64,000 nt of DNA, taken from the NCBI GenBank assembly GCA_028023455.1, contig JAQFVV010012529.1:2234001-2298000 (forward strand), given 5' to 3'. How positions within the stretch are numbered: position 1 is the first letter of the stretch; every line of letters starts with the position of its first letter. The notes under the pieces are model-generated. The model was not told where the DNA came from. It saw nothing but the letters and a program-made list of their open reading frames with translations, and made no database searches. Below, in pieces: positions 61,101 through 64,000 of this stretch. The translations under genes and the position numbers were made by a program. Source of the stretch: Epiperipatus broadwayi. Its lineage: Eukaryota > Onychophora > Udeonychophora > Euonychophora > Peripatidae.

Positions 61101-62131
61101 AGACTGTTGTCTATTAAAATTATCCTTTAATAAAATTAGCAATATATATAATTTCATTAATACTTATTAAGGCATTAAACCTTTAAGCATATGCGCTTGA
61201 AAATACGAAGGTAGGGATCTCTACAGTTCTTAACCACAAGCTGCTTAAAGGTTTAATGCCTTAATAAATATTACTTACATAATCAATGTGCGTTAAATAA
61301 ATTTATAATTACAATTTCATTAATGTGATTTGAAATATATTGATTAAAGTTTTTGTCCATTTTATTCAATGCTGCTACACAAATTATTTAATGTTTTCTA
61401 ATAGTTGTAGTTTATCCTATTCAACATTATTAACCTAGAAGAACTAACTTTTCAAAATAAATTCTAAATTTGTAGCATTCATAATGCTTATCAACTTTAT
61501 CAATCATTGATATTGGATTGAAAAAAAAACTTATTTGCAGATTATGGCTTTCTATATTGTAAAACCTCAGATGTGTAAAATAAAAAAAAAGATTTGGATT
61601 TGGAGAGCTTTGAAAAAAGTAAATTTGAATGATAATAAAGGTCTCATAAGTTTTACAAGATAAAACTTTCCTTTTGAAAAAAATCAAAATAAAAATGGAT
61701 TAATAAAGAAAGAAAAATTATAAAAAATATTCTGGAATAAACTGCAAAAATTAAAAATAAAATGGAGGGAAAAAAGGCAGCAGCTGAAAAATGGGTATTT
61801 GAACTAAACAAAAGATAAAGAGGGCTAGAAAAAATTGTCTGAGATGATCTGTAGGATCCTTGTTTATATGACAATGGGAAAAAATATATATAAAGACAAA
61901 TATGCTAAAAATGTCATATATAAAATTCAAGATTCTTATAAAAAAAATCATATTTTTAAAGATTTTTTTTTGGGGACATAATAAATTCTACAAAATGTGA
62001 AACAAAAAAAAAAACAGATTGATTCAAGACTATTCTTACTGGTATATCTTCGATATCTGGCAAAAAATCTTTATCATCAAAAATAAAATCTGGTGGTTGT
62101 TCAGGTGACAAATGGTTGAATAAAATTTCCC
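6502..62131 (-). CDS. BABAM2: BABAM2 (BRE) orthologue, nine 3' exons, 5' part outside window
   Basis: BABAM2 is the UEV-domain scaffold that joins the BRCC36 deubiquitinase to its partners in the BRISC (cytoplasm) and BRCA1-A (nucleus) complexes. I recognise it by residue-level resemblance to the vertebrate protein along its length: the PPDFIF block, the VDFSNIP block, LSPRI, the C-L-x-D-[FY]-VPQ block, EY[VI]AAFLS, and QPTFTFQSIYH followed by NYPYSPRW. Nine exons (62131-62040, 31266-31078, 22206-22132, 19853-19753, 17278-17179, 17099-17029, 16941-16859, 13209-13059, 6568-6502) join in phase at all eight junctions with AG/GT borders, giving about 309 residues; the vertebrate protein is about 383. 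The first exons (about 70 residues) are not found up to 64000. No frameshift or stop was found, so the gene looks functional. Introns are 79 bp to 30.8 kb. Confidence 0.93.
7978..8001 (+). repeat. A12G12 homopurine tract
   Basis: Twelve A are followed directly by twelve G in an otherwise G-poor region. Such a tract may form unusual DNA structure or reflect assembly or slippage error. Confidence 0.85.
10274..11870 (+). other. GC-richer island, possible LTR or promoter-bearing insert
   Basis: Base composition rises clearly between about 10650 and 11850. It begins with TGTAACGGGCATACATGCTG, a typical LTR-like start, contains a core promoter near 10700, and carries an unusual 112-codon open frame on the minus strand (11840-11502) with no recognised motif. 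Runs such as AGGGGGGGGG (11310) and T-runs resemble the leader of the 50-kb LTR element, but I find no direct homology. It may be an LTR plus leader of another retroelement, within the last BABAM2 intron. Confidence 0.35.
10657..10749 (+). promoter_or_regulatory. CCAAT - CRE - TATA arrangement
   Basis: CCAAT lies at 10657-10661, the perfect cAMP-response palindrome TGACGTCA at 10708-10715, and TATAAAAAGG at 10740-10749. The spacing is that of a classic pol II promoter on the plus strand. Transcription would begin near 10775. Confidence 0.5.
12240..12322. repeat. Short palindrome TTAGGGCTTCGAA ... TTCGAAGCCCTAA
   Basis: A perfect 13-bp inverted repeat with a spacer of about 57 bp, with a weaker match continuing outward (AGTGTAT on both sides). 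This suggests a decayed foldback unit. Confidence 0.55.
13059..13209 (-). CDS. BABAM2: BABAM2 exon, QPTFTFQSIYH and NYPYSPRW block
   Basis: The 151-nt exon starts after TTTTCCAG and stops at a GTAGAT donor. It carries the best conserved part of the family: QPTFTFQSIYH, then NYPYSPRW and MAERA(R), matching the vertebrate QPTLTFQSVYH, NYPYSPRW and MAKRAK. This block alone identifies the gene. It leaves in phase 2 (AG). Confidence 0.96.
14150..16270 (+). mobile_element. Decayed non-LTR retrotransposon copy A (endonuclease end, RT, C-terminus)
   Basis: Similarity is scattered over all three frames. An endonuclease-end motif resembling D-I-x-S-D-H-x-L-V is near 14360. KSKSPGNNEIAKEMIRY near 14945 is the start of an RT domain. 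An AFDSIDHK block is near 15315. A K-E-I-K-x-R-I-K-Q block is near 15780, and the last helices with GATGATGATG-like sequence are near 16260. Many stops and frameshifts are present. It sits in the BABAM2 intron between 13210 and 16858. Confidence 0.6.
16859..16941 (-). CDS. BABAM2: BABAM2 exon, start of the second UEV domain
   Basis: This 83-nt exon has a TTTTGTAG acceptor and a GTAAGT donor. Its protein SVLEYDTIEMSMISFLFEW matches the vertebrate segment VVEYDAEGFTKLTLLLMW, followed by a hydrophobic strand. It leaves in phase 1 (A), which with TC from the next exon gives Ile. Confidence 0.92.
17029..17099 (-). CDS. BABAM2: BABAM2 exon, KKEYVAAFLS block
   Basis: The 71-nt exon lies between introns of 79 and 87 bp. 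The acceptor is TTTTTCAG and the donor GTAATG. The KKKEYVAAFLSYYG stretch matches the vertebrate KRREYIAAFLSHFG. It leaves in phase 2 (AG), and the next exon supplies A to give Arg. Confidence 0.94.
17179..17278 (-). CDS. BABAM2: BABAM2 exon, CLxDFVPQ block
   Basis: The 100-nt exon enters with one base and leaves in phase 0, with a TTTATAG acceptor and a GTAAGT donor. It encodes KLRIPLFHSHDCLMDFVPQI, matching vertebrate BABAM2 from A-L-H-I-P to C-L-I-D-Y-V-P-Q. The next intron is only 79 bp. Confidence 0.93.
17650..19010. repeat. Long dispersed repeat, copy 1
   Basis: Patches match the segment at 43559-45050 in the same order: a CTAATAAATACTAAACTAAA block near 17780, GATCCTCAT and CATGCCCAT blocks near 17850-17875, and AACTCACCAG before a (TA)n tract at 18965. 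Divergence is high. It lies in the BABAM2 intron 17279-19752. Confidence 0.45.
17990..18297. repeat. Tandem duplication with TTTACATAATATTACGGTAAA motif
   Basis: The 21-bp motif occurs at 17990, 18014 and 18171. A longer block (AAACAAACACTTTG then TTTTAGATGGTGTAGGGGTG then TTGGTTTGCTTTTAAATT) occurs at 18094-18146 and 18244-18297. The second set is a copy of the first, about 150 bp apart. Confidence 0.8.
19753..19853 (-). CDS. BABAM2: BABAM2 exon, PGED to LSPRI block
   Basis: This is a 101-nt exon, phase 0 in and phase 2 out, with a GTGAGT donor. The acceptor (TTTAAAAG) has a poor pyrimidine tract. The protein runs from DNPGEDRAVLFISY to KLHLSPRIG, matching the vertebrate NEDPGEDVALLSVSF and KLYLSPRIE segments. 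The split codon AA/T gives Asn across the next junction. Confidence 0.9.
19854..22131 (-). other. BABAM2: BABAM2 intron (2278 bp), nothing identified
   Basis: Plain AT-rich sequence. No repeat family described here has a recognisable copy in it. Confidence 0.7.
22132..22206 (-). CDS. BABAM2: BABAM2 exon, 25 codons, VDFSNIP block
   Basis: This 75-nt exon has phase 0 on both sides, a TTCTTCTAG acceptor and a GTAAGT donor. The translation contains LQVDFSNIPPYLTK, nearly identical to the vertebrate LPVDFSNIPTYLLK block that closes the first half of the protein. Confidence 0.92.
22442..22520. repeat. Small inverted repeat, 28-bp arms
   Basis: ATTATTCTACACGAATAAAG with its continuation GCGTGATAA pairs with TTATCATGCTTTATTCATGTAGAATAAT about 20 bp further on, with two or three mismatches. 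It is probably a MITE remnant; no target duplication is clear. Confidence 0.6.
23300..25640 (+). mobile_element. Decayed non-LTR retrotransposon copy B (same family as copy C)
   Basis: RT blocks are readable between about 24660 and 25110: STIDHIQ-like, GFTDYEENFNAIN, LKNIYQNLTTIIRLHCDAKK and DKGIxKGDCISTKLF. Further on are NNLILKENIPMYLNK (25288-25335) and IKKLKCILIEYIA (near 25505), which parallel copy C. The upstream limit is vague. All frames are broken. Confidence 0.65.
26297..27030 (+). mobile_element. Younger 5'-truncated non-LTR retrotransposon copy C, RTE-like 3' end
   Basis: Two overlapping frames (26337-26714 and 26636-27010) together cover the end of the RT and the C-terminal domain: GLKINVKKTKVMFN, YKYLGQIINTDGN, IKLGWSAFGRNN, LPVLTYGSETW, then MERCMLGVTRRDRKRN, LKWSWAGHIARRDDNRW and KRPHVRWMDEIRK. 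A small deletion near 26640 shifts the frame, and another occurs near 26335. The copy ends just after the stop with GGTTGATGATGATGAC, a short simple-repeat tail as in RTE elements. Confidence 0.88.
27131..27210 (-). repeat. tRNA-derived SINE head (tRNA-Gly-like ends), with flanking duplication
   Basis: On the minus strand 80 nt fold as a tRNA-like cloverleaf: acceptor GCATTGG with CTGATGC (two wobble pairs), D stem GTTG/CGAC, anticodon stem GCTGC/GCAGT with loop TTTACAA, and a T arm with GGTTCGCTTCC close to a B box. The extra loop is long (12 nt) and the T stem has one mismatch, so it is not a standard tRNA. The first 12 nt equal those of many animal tRNA-Gly genes. A near-identical 15-bp repeat flanks it (27099-27113, 27219-27233, one mismatch), and a short A-run lies between its 3' end and that repeat, as in a retroposed SINE of about 110 bp. 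Confidence 0.75.
27943..29140 (-). mobile_element. Candidate DNA transposon relic, possibly pogo/Tigger-like
   Basis: The ends carry CTGGGTCTCTTTTTRTGCAG in opposite orientation, next to TA dinucleotides on both sides. Subterminal copies of ATCGCACAAAA and CGCATAAAA-type sequence recur inside. On the minus strand, 28985-28855 reads LLEKGLAINLDTLEDLEKDN then ETEVGPVRFTAKND, and 28489-28292 reads HKSGYRELHKQLVKSSSQSL then RHETEVGTN. The F-x-A-x-x-D/G-W-like context recalls the DNA-binding part of Tigger transposases, but this is weak. A hairpin element (28547-28732) interrupts it. Confidence 0.4.
28547..28732. repeat. Hairpin MITE, arms about 75-80 bp
   Basis: The left arm starts ATTTTCTTTTATACACATAT and runs through ACAAGTAAAAATATTTAAGA; the right arm is its complement, ending ATATGTGTATAAAAGAAAAT. 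The loop is about 30 bp. Arms differ at only a few sites, so the palindrome is young. TA lies at both borders. It could be a Tc1/mariner-type MITE. Confidence 0.75.
31078..31266 (-). CDS. BABAM2: BABAM2 exon, 63 codons, helical linker after the first UEV domain
   Basis: The exon is 189 nt, phase 0 on both sides, with a TTTTCAG acceptor and a GTAAAA donor. The protein starts SLVNWDLKNS and contains VYFEYCSLFE. These correspond to the vertebrate segment with W-N-P-S-N followed by the helix holding MFEYQTLLEE. It ends IEIMSIKK where the vertebrate protein has an M-E-I-Y-A-G-K-K segment. It follows the 30.8-kb intron. Confidence 0.92.
31899..31930. repeat. Foldback repeat, end fragment
   Basis: AATACTGTATGGAGAGTTTT is the inverted end of the 5-kb and 63-kb repeat family. 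Only about 30 bp remain, directly before LINE copy D. Confidence 0.5.
31950..33960 (+). mobile_element. Decayed non-LTR retrotransposon copy D
   Basis: Recognisable pieces in order are: HDWFFDNDFIISD near 31966; NNYILNRWKNYFDHILNN near 32250; PVTQIGFRESKSIIDSFY near 32655-32715, the Q-x-GFR motif of the RT; a broken LIKTFD (A-F-D) near 32785; a HWIGHVKQMNN block near 33580. It ends near GATGATGATGAT at 33971. It belongs to the same family as copy E on the other strand (shared FSDNDFIIS-type motif). Confidence 0.65.
34978..35101 (-). CDS. Candidate terminal exon of nested gene
   Basis: After an ATTTATCAG acceptor the frame reads SLQSQCNHCQKTGEVNKIKY and runs to a TGA at 34980-34978. The C-x2-C pair is seen but no complete zinc motif. 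Its entry phase needs an exon not yet found between 35.1 and 40.5 kb. A short block near 37.3 kb (TLIGKHFPDLLYCNIDQ before GTACAA) may be one, but its acceptor is poor. Confidence 0.35.
34978..60115 (-). CDS. Candidate nested gene of unknown function (incomplete exon set)
   Basis: I do not recognise this protein. Within the 30.8-kb BABAM2 intron, on the same strand, lie at least eight short open blocks with AG/GT borders: 60115-60040, 59878-59819, 50246-50024, 48511-48446, 45379-45317, 45227-45075, 40655-40530 and 35101-34978 (last, with stop). Phases agree at 60040/59878, 59819/50246, 45317/45227 and 45075/40655. They disagree at 50024/48511, 48446/45379 and 40530/35101, so exons are missing there. 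The peptides are leucine-rich and look helical, with balanced composition unlike the Phe/Ile/Lys/Asn-rich noise of random frames nearby. An alpha-helical repeat or spectrin-like protein would fit, but no signature motif is present. The LTR retrotransposon lies in its intron between 59819 and 50246. It could also be a duplicated pseudogene. Confidence 0.5.
35102..40529. other. AT-rich intronic stretch, little identified
   Basis: A slightly GC-richer patch at 35480-35650 has an open minus-strand frame (QNNGDIIRIVKLRFVLFVFI) of unknown meaning. A short minus-strand block at 37.3 kb may be an exon of the nested gene. Otherwise I see nothing. Confidence 0.5.
40530..40655 (-). CDS. Candidate exon of nested gene (7)
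   Basis: The block of about 42 codons ends at a clear GAG/GTGAGT donor. It contains REFFDVHMLSPHLTKATLLH and IFAAYGIQNVFKLLPSQTCK. The acceptor is uncertain: the upstream frame stays open only to a TGA a few codons earlier, and no good pyrimidine tract is seen. Phase 0 entry agrees with the 45-kb block. Confidence 0.45.
41050..43030 (-). mobile_element. Decayed non-LTR retrotransposon copy E
   Basis: Read on the minus strand the order is: endonuclease end (CADCYIDHRLVCSKIKMI near 42880-42830); NHDRFSDNDFIISNSIKRKR near 42620-42560; a W-K-x-Y-F-D-H-like linker; then the RT block with VNNTDLCRYLELIGCPPKFI, IQLLHDGIRGVITTGRKSE and EMKIGIKQGLL (41779-41594); and the remains of the palm and C-terminal region down to about 41050. 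Frames are broken but the order of domains is intact. Confidence 0.75.
43108..43134. repeat. (AC)n microsatellite
   Basis: Thirteen uninterrupted AC repeats. It is the longest AC tract in the window. Confidence 0.9.
43559..45050. repeat. Long dispersed repeat, copy 2 (LTR-like ends)
   Basis: It starts TGTAACGGAATGGGGTCGGG next to a (TA)n tract and ends near AACTCACCA before another (TA)n tract. TG...CA ends about 1.48 kb apart would suit a solo LTR, but no target duplication can be read in the TA tracts. Confidence 0.4.
45075..45227 (-). CDS. Candidate exon of nested gene (6)
   Basis: The block follows ATTCTAG and is open for 51 codons to a GTATAT donor; the frame continues about 14 codons further to a stop. 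It contains KTICWPEAYQALGRKENANI, then DYIFPILTIIWTSLHQEKPS and a further helix. Composition and the neighbouring in-phase exon support coding. I cannot match it to a named family. Confidence 0.5.
45317..45379 (-). CDS. Candidate exon of nested gene (5)
   Basis: A 63-nt block, phase 0 on both sides, with a GGTGTTTGTAG acceptor and a GTGAGT donor. It encodes 21 residues starting NYENKNSSHEDIAEVKPVDP, acidic and probably a loop. It joins in frame to the block at 45227, after an intron of 89 bp. Confidence 0.5.
45385..45735. repeat. Diverged tandem repeat block
   Basis: TTCACAAAAATATTAARACAAGAACTGTCTTCAAA occurs near 45410 and 45628; TCTCAAAATATTAAAGCCAGACT near 45490 and 45588; CTGCTATCCAGACT near 45528 and 45715. 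These are shuffled, imperfect copies of a unit of about 100 bp. Confidence 0.6.
48446..48511 (-). CDS. Candidate exon of nested gene (4)
   Basis: The 66-nt block has a TTTGTATGCAG acceptor and a GTAAGAT donor. It encodes LAEVNLDNKLCFLTVLYSFL, a regular amphipathic helix pattern. Its entry phase does not fit the proposed end of the 50-kb exon, so one exon between them is missing or one border is wrong. Confidence 0.4.
48600..48740 (+). mobile_element. Possible short RT remnant
   Basis: Near 48625 the plus strand reads EIRQG, followed across a frameshift by PLFSAYSESLNKYLKSPINS, reminiscent of the G-[IV]-RQG ... LLF ... L-N-x-Y-L motif of a LINE reverse transcriptase. It is too short to be sure. 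Confidence 0.3.
50024..50246 (-). CDS. Candidate exon of nested gene (3), spectrin-repeat-like helices
   Basis: The 223-nt block follows a strong TTTCTTTTAG acceptor and ends at a GTATTC donor. It lies in a 143-codon open frame, unusually long for this AT content. Entry phase matches the exon at 59819. The 74 residues include MIDWLLMSERQM and SIVDQIEKFLLS, spaced like the conserved W and the second helix of a spectrin repeat; this is resemblance only. The donor is less certain than the acceptor. Confidence 0.5.
50671..50696. repeat. (TA)n tract inside the 5' LTR
   Basis: Thirteen TA repeats. The matching tract in the 3' LTR is the Penelope insertion site. Confidence 0.9.
51046..51054 (+). 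promoter_or_regulatory. TATA box of the 5' LTR
   Basis: TATAAAAAG lies about 25-30 bp before ACTGGGCTCTCTCTGG, where transcription would begin if spacing is standard. It is the best core-promoter candidate in the LTR. The matching site of the 3' LTR (near 58590) is mutated. Confidence 0.6.
52246..54835 (+). other. Long leader of the LTR element
   Basis: This is 2.6 kb between the 5' LTR and the gag-like ORF with no long frame. It contains diverged repeats: a T-run followed by CTCGGATTCTGA (52259 and 52323), three copies of AACCGTTAGGTGAAG-like sequence (53287-53370), two GCCTGAAATAATAG blocks (53402, 53469), and two GACCAAAA...CCCAGGT blocks (53756, 53908). No primer-binding site is visible right after the LTR. 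TGGCGCCC, the start of a common tRNA-Lys-type primer site, occurs at 54193 instead. Confidence 0.6.
54866..55723 (+). CDS. gag-like / integrase C-terminus fusion ORF of LTR retrotransposon
   Basis: The 285-residue frame is started at the ATG in AAAAAATGG; the frame is open some codons further upstream without ATG. The first 150 residues are polar, with a methionine-rich helical stretch (EMREERKMMMTMFQQFMG) that may form a coiled coil. Then IKRFREESGGNPRHHLDSLK resembles the start of a gypsy-type capsid domain. At about residue 190 the sequence jumps to ARHRKDRNQQYKFRQGNQVW, RKVKKFFPIYKVPY and QYNATNIKPCLPP. This is the C-terminal GPY/F-type region of Ty3/gypsy integrase, which would bind DNA. 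The fusion must come from an in-frame internal deletion of the enzymes. The uninterrupted frame suggests it was made recently or is kept for a reason. Confidence 0.8.
   Translation: MEEQKRGEDYNSEEVVLNHPKMPTCTHSDKEYNLEALIKEMREERKMMMTMFQQFMGITVQRLNRLEAHMEFDQEQSIVTEASPDDTQKQNDTDMKSSSDYKTGKATNQLDFSGQMNEDSENTNEHQPLNQIQTQQGSEIFTAIVIKPITPVAMITNIKRFREESGGNPRHHLDSLKIFFQVQNMTEKEKKAGEKLRRMARHRKDRNQQYKFRQGNQVWLRDLRSSSKVWRKVKKFFPIYKVPYALKKKCGGNAFLLKDSHSIKRQYNATNIKPCLPPDPGKFRN
56256..58191. repeat. Inverted pseudo-LTR arms of the Penelope-like element
   Basis: Arm 1 is 56256-56401 and arm 2 is 58046-58191, about 146 bp each. Shared landmarks are GGTTTCATCTACTACAAATA in arm 1 and its complement TATTTGTAGTAGATGAAACC in arm 2. 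I looked for the hammerhead core (CTGATGA with GAAA) known from some Penelope elements and did not find it. Confidence 0.9.
56399..58030 (+). CDS. Penelope-like reverse transcriptase / GIY-YIG endonuclease, 5'-truncated
   Basis: The 543-residue open frame has no in-frame ATG at its start. I begin it at the KEDKGGRFVLL block, where family similarity starts and the inverted arm ends. RT motifs, numbered from here: SLDIENMYQSV near 144-154 (first catalytic Asp), EGWVIGYVISPLMCAVYI near 205-222, and YVDD at 243-246 (catalytic Asp pair). At the C-terminus GIVYKIPCSCGKFYVGQSKF (443-462) is the GIY-YIG nuclease signature, with Arg in LNERVKVH and a following Glu-rich helix; the CSC pair fits the Cys motif often seen before YVGQ. 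It copies RNA and nicks DNA for integration. The N-terminal part is missing, so this copy is probably inactive, although no stop or frameshift interrupts it. Confidence 0.93.
   Translation, partial: KEDKGGRFVLLNNIDFKSKVSLELNNGKYAILNSDPGKKIKSKLIKIMKVMENKKIFDRATYLNCYPSDFVAPKIFFNLKSHKDNFPLRCIFDFTGGIVDKISKFIIRYFKDYIKLGQFCVSSSFEAFKKINVFVLDDDCVFGSLDIENMYQSVNRLKSIDVFLSILKKLECFSADKIKVFHDLLLLLEDSMYFMSNDVFYKIREGWVIGYVISPLMCAVYIDYLECSIINMFSCSIKLFVRYVDDCLLVIQKEKLEEFLCALNGFDSSIKFTIEGGGFDFVKLKFLDLNVEKVNDVLFCSHFIKPKNLRNTIRPDSYQPFIHKKMSLLNFCCRNRRLNNFNNDADIQRSQFAAEYVELGYNHDFIKKVVFNNNVYSRDLDVKNFVGKDDDYMSLPFKASIYNLVYRNSHLLGGMKVAWRKGSDLNSLLNGSKQSIDSRSIPGIVYKIPCSCGKFYVGQSKFSLNERVKVHISRVKHSYLNSALYIHELNTGHRILFNNASVIFYEKNELKRRIKETLMIKLLDSEAINLMKTSFDIKGRWNL
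59819..59878 (-). CDS. Candidate exon of nested gene (2)
   Basis: The 60-nt block has a GCATTAG acceptor and an AG/GTAACT donor, phase 2 in and out. It encodes KVTFQTLNDSLGFEDKDLD. It ends 41 bp from the LTR retrotransposon's 4-bp target duplication, so the retrotransposon sits in the intron just after it. Confidence 0.5.
60040..60115 (-). CDS. Candidate exon of nested gene (1)
   Basis: A 76-nt block preceded by a pyrimidine-rich stretch and AAAG, ending CAG before GTATAAG. In the frame that fits the next exon it reads EEFHSHISHNVNPVLAQIIS and on to TLFG. It leaves in phase 2, as the exon at 59878 requires. A second open frame (CESCACP...) also exists, so the frame choice rests on phase. Confidence 0.5.
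61159..61276. repeat. Small inverted repeat, about 32-bp arms
   Basis: TTATTAAGGCATTAAACCTT plus TAAGCA on the left pairs with TGCTTAAAGGTTTAATGCCTTAATAA on the right, around a 50-bp centre. The arms are nearly perfect. It is a probable MITE in the BABAM2 intron. Confidence 0.65.
62040..62131 (-). CDS. BABAM2: BABAM2 exon (first in window), N-terminal UEV region
   Basis: This 92-nt exon begins after a TTTTTCAG acceptor and ends at a GTAAGA donor. It enters with two bases (GG), so a T from the preceding exon would complete TGG, the tryptophan that vertebrate BABAM2 has just before its D-I-I-F segment. The translation EILFNHLSPEQPPDFIFDD aligns with the vertebrate segment around PPDFIF and continues to a FLPD match. 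It exits in phase 0, matching the exon at 31266. Confidence 0.93.
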
Positions 62132-62843
62132 CTGAAAAATGAATATTATTAATATTGCAATTCATTTGACAGAAAACTTATACTAAATAATAAATGCCGA
62201 TTATAACAATAAAGTAATTGCTAATAATAACATTTTTTGATTATTATTTTAATAGTAAAAATAGTATTATTTTAAAATAAAAATATATATACAAAATTTT
62301 TAACTTTAAAAAATAATCAATAATTAAGATTACAAGAGATTAAAAACATTGTATTCATGCAACATGTTCTGCAGAATTCTAAATATATGTTATAATTAAT
62401 TTTAAGTGAAATTTTCATGTAATATTTAATCTTATGTCTTAATGAATTAATTGATCTAAAACAATTGATGTAAGTTAGCATAGTTTTCTTTTTGACTTAC
62501 TGAATTTTATTCTTCCTTTAATTATTTTAATTTATGGTATTATAACAATAGCTTAAGAATTTTTGAACTACTTTATTAAAAAACCTTTATTATTTTAAAC
62601 CTAAAATAAACTGCATGTCCTATTCAGTTGTTACTGCTTTTGTATATGATTTTTTTTTTTCTATAGTACAGGCTTTTTACAATAATCTGCTTTGTAATCA
62701 TTGTAATAGTTTATATCTTTCATCATATTCAAATTATGGACCAAAATTTTATTTATTTCTATTGGTAAATATCTAAGTGTAAACTTAAAAAAAACTCTAA
62801 GTAATATTTATCATATTTTTCTTACCAAAATCTATTAATCACA
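62132..62843 (-). other. BABAM2: Start of the BABAM2 intron that leaves the window
   Basis: AT-rich sequence. The preceding BABAM2 exon must end in T before GT and encode residues before the split Trp. I find no such block up to 64000. Confidence 0.6.
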
Positions 62844-64000
62844 GAGGTAAAACTCTCCATATAGTAGTGCCACTGAGTGCAAGCCAAAGTAATCATTAGA
62901 TGCAGGAAGGTTTGTGCATAAAATCCCTATCTAGTGCCTACTCATCCAATATCCCCAGACTAGTTTCTAGCTTGCAACTTTCATTAGCGAGGAGCCTTAG
63001 ATCTGAGAACACTGCACCTAGATTTTAAGATCTAATGCAACCCTCCAGCAGCCACCTTTTATTTTTTTTTAGCCAATTATAAAGATTTGAATTCAAAATA
63101 AAAATGCAATAATGTTTTCAAGCTAAGCTCATTCGCTTATATAGTTGTATAGATCTGAACTTAGTTCAGCAAGCATACTTTTTGATATCTTTGGTTCTTT
63201 CATAACCAGTCACCATAATCCTATTGGGAAGGATTGGTATTAAACCATCAAACATCACACGATCACCATTCTTTATGTTACATATGTTGTTTTTTATAGA
63301 GGCAAAACTCTCCATACAGTAGTGCTATTTAGTGTAAGCCAGAGTAATCATTGGGTGCAGAAAGGCTTGTACATAAAAACCCTATCTAGTGTCCATTCAT
63401 CCAATATCCTGAGATTAATTTCTAACCTGTGGTTTTCATCAGTGAGGAGCCTTGGATCTGAGATCTTAGGATCTAATGCAATCCTGCAGCAGCCAGCTTT
63501 TACTTTTTTAGCTAACTATAAAGTTCCGAGTCCAATGATGTTGTCAAGCTAAGCTCATTAGCTTATATAGTTGTATAGATCTGAACTCAGTTTTTGGGTG
63601 TCTTTGGTTCTTTAACAACCACAGTCACCATAATCCTATTGGCAGGATCGGTATTAAACCATCAAACATTAAATGATCACCATTCTTTATGCTTACATAA
63701 GCTGTTTTTCACTGAGGCAAAAGTCTCCATACAGTAGCGCCACTCAGTGCAAGCCAGAGTAATCAATGGAAGCGTGAAGGCTTGTGCCCCAAAGGTTTAT
63801 GGTGACTGTGGTTATTAAAGAACCAAAGATACTAAAAAATATAGATGCTATAGCTTGAAAACATTATTGTTTTAATTTTGGACTCAAAGCTTTATAGTTA
63901 GTTAAAAAAGTAAAAGGTGGCTGCTGGAGAGTTGCATTAGATCCTAAGATCTAGGTGCAGTGCTCTTAGATACAAAAGCCACAAGCTAGAAACTAGTCTG
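62844..64000. repeat. Foldback repeat, tandem array running off the window
   Basis: Units of the same family as at 5 kb start at 62844, 63299 and 63714 (periods 455 and 415 bp). Each begins GAGG(C/T)AAAACTCTCC and includes ACTAGTTTCTARCTTG, GATCTAATGCAACCCTCCAG and a CACGATCACCATTCTTTATG end. The third copy switches to the inverted orientation near 63790 and continues to 64000. Confidence 0.75.

Noticed and set aside
61430-61951. Minus-strand frames of 66-85 codons
   Set aside because: Phe/Ile/Ser-rich noise without motifs or splice sites that fit BABAM2 or the nested gene.
62821-62850. Splice-donor-like GTAAGA at 62825 (minus) as the missing BABAM2 exon
   Set aside because: The upstream sequence is the foldback repeat, and the base before the donor is G, not the T needed for the split Trp codon.
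1-64000. CRISPR arrays, operons, bacterial promoters, rRNA genes or canonical tRNA genes
   Set aside because: None is present; the intron-exon structure and retroelements show eukaryotic nuclear DNA, and the only tRNA-like sequence is the SINE head at 27131-27210.

Overview
The window looks like a piece of a repeat-rich invertebrate animal genome. It is very AT-rich (roughly three quarters A+T by eye), its genes are split by introns from about 80 bp to 31 kb, and most of the rest is decayed transposon. Penelope-like, LTR, non-LTR, hAT and foldback elements occur together, as in many arthropods and molluscs. I cannot name the species; an arthropod such as a chelicerate is only a guess.

The one confidently identified cellular gene is on the minus strand. 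Nine phase-compatible exons between 62131 and 6502 encode about 309 C-terminal residues of BABAM2 (BRE), the UEV-type scaffold of the BRISC and BRCA1-A deubiquitinase complexes. The 5' exons (about the first 70 residues) lie beyond the right edge. The last exon, its stop codon and a possible polyadenylation signal are at 6.3-6.6 kb.

The largest BABAM2 intron (31267-62039) holds two things. The first is a series of minus-strand blocks with good splice sites and open, helix-like reading frames (60.1, 59.8, 50.1, 48.5, 45.3, 45.1, 40.6 and 35.0 kb). Neighbouring blocks match in phase at several junctions. I read them as a candidate nested gene that I do not recognise. The second is a 9.4-kb LTR retrotransposon (50404-59774, TSD ttat). 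Its only ORF joins a gag-like start to the very C-terminus of integrase. Its 3' LTR is interrupted by a Penelope-like element (56252-58228) with a long RT plus GIY-YIG endonuclease frame and inverted terminal copies.

Elsewhere there are at least six decayed non-LTR retrotransposon copies (0.7-1.1, 14.1-16.3, 23.3-25.6, 26.3-27.0, 31.9-34.0, 41.0-43.0 kb), a 468-bp hAT element with an 8-bp TSD at 2.7 kb, a tRNA-Gly-like SINE at 27.1 kb, a possible Tigger-like relic with a hairpin MITE inside it (27.9-29.1 kb), and a foldback repeat family at 5 kb and 62.8-64 kb. A GC-richer island at 10.3-11.9 kb carries a CCAAT-CRE-TATA promoter arrangement. The rest (for example 1.1-2.7, 3.2-5.0, 19.9-22.1 and 35.1-40.5 kb) is AT-rich sequence in which I see no supported gene.
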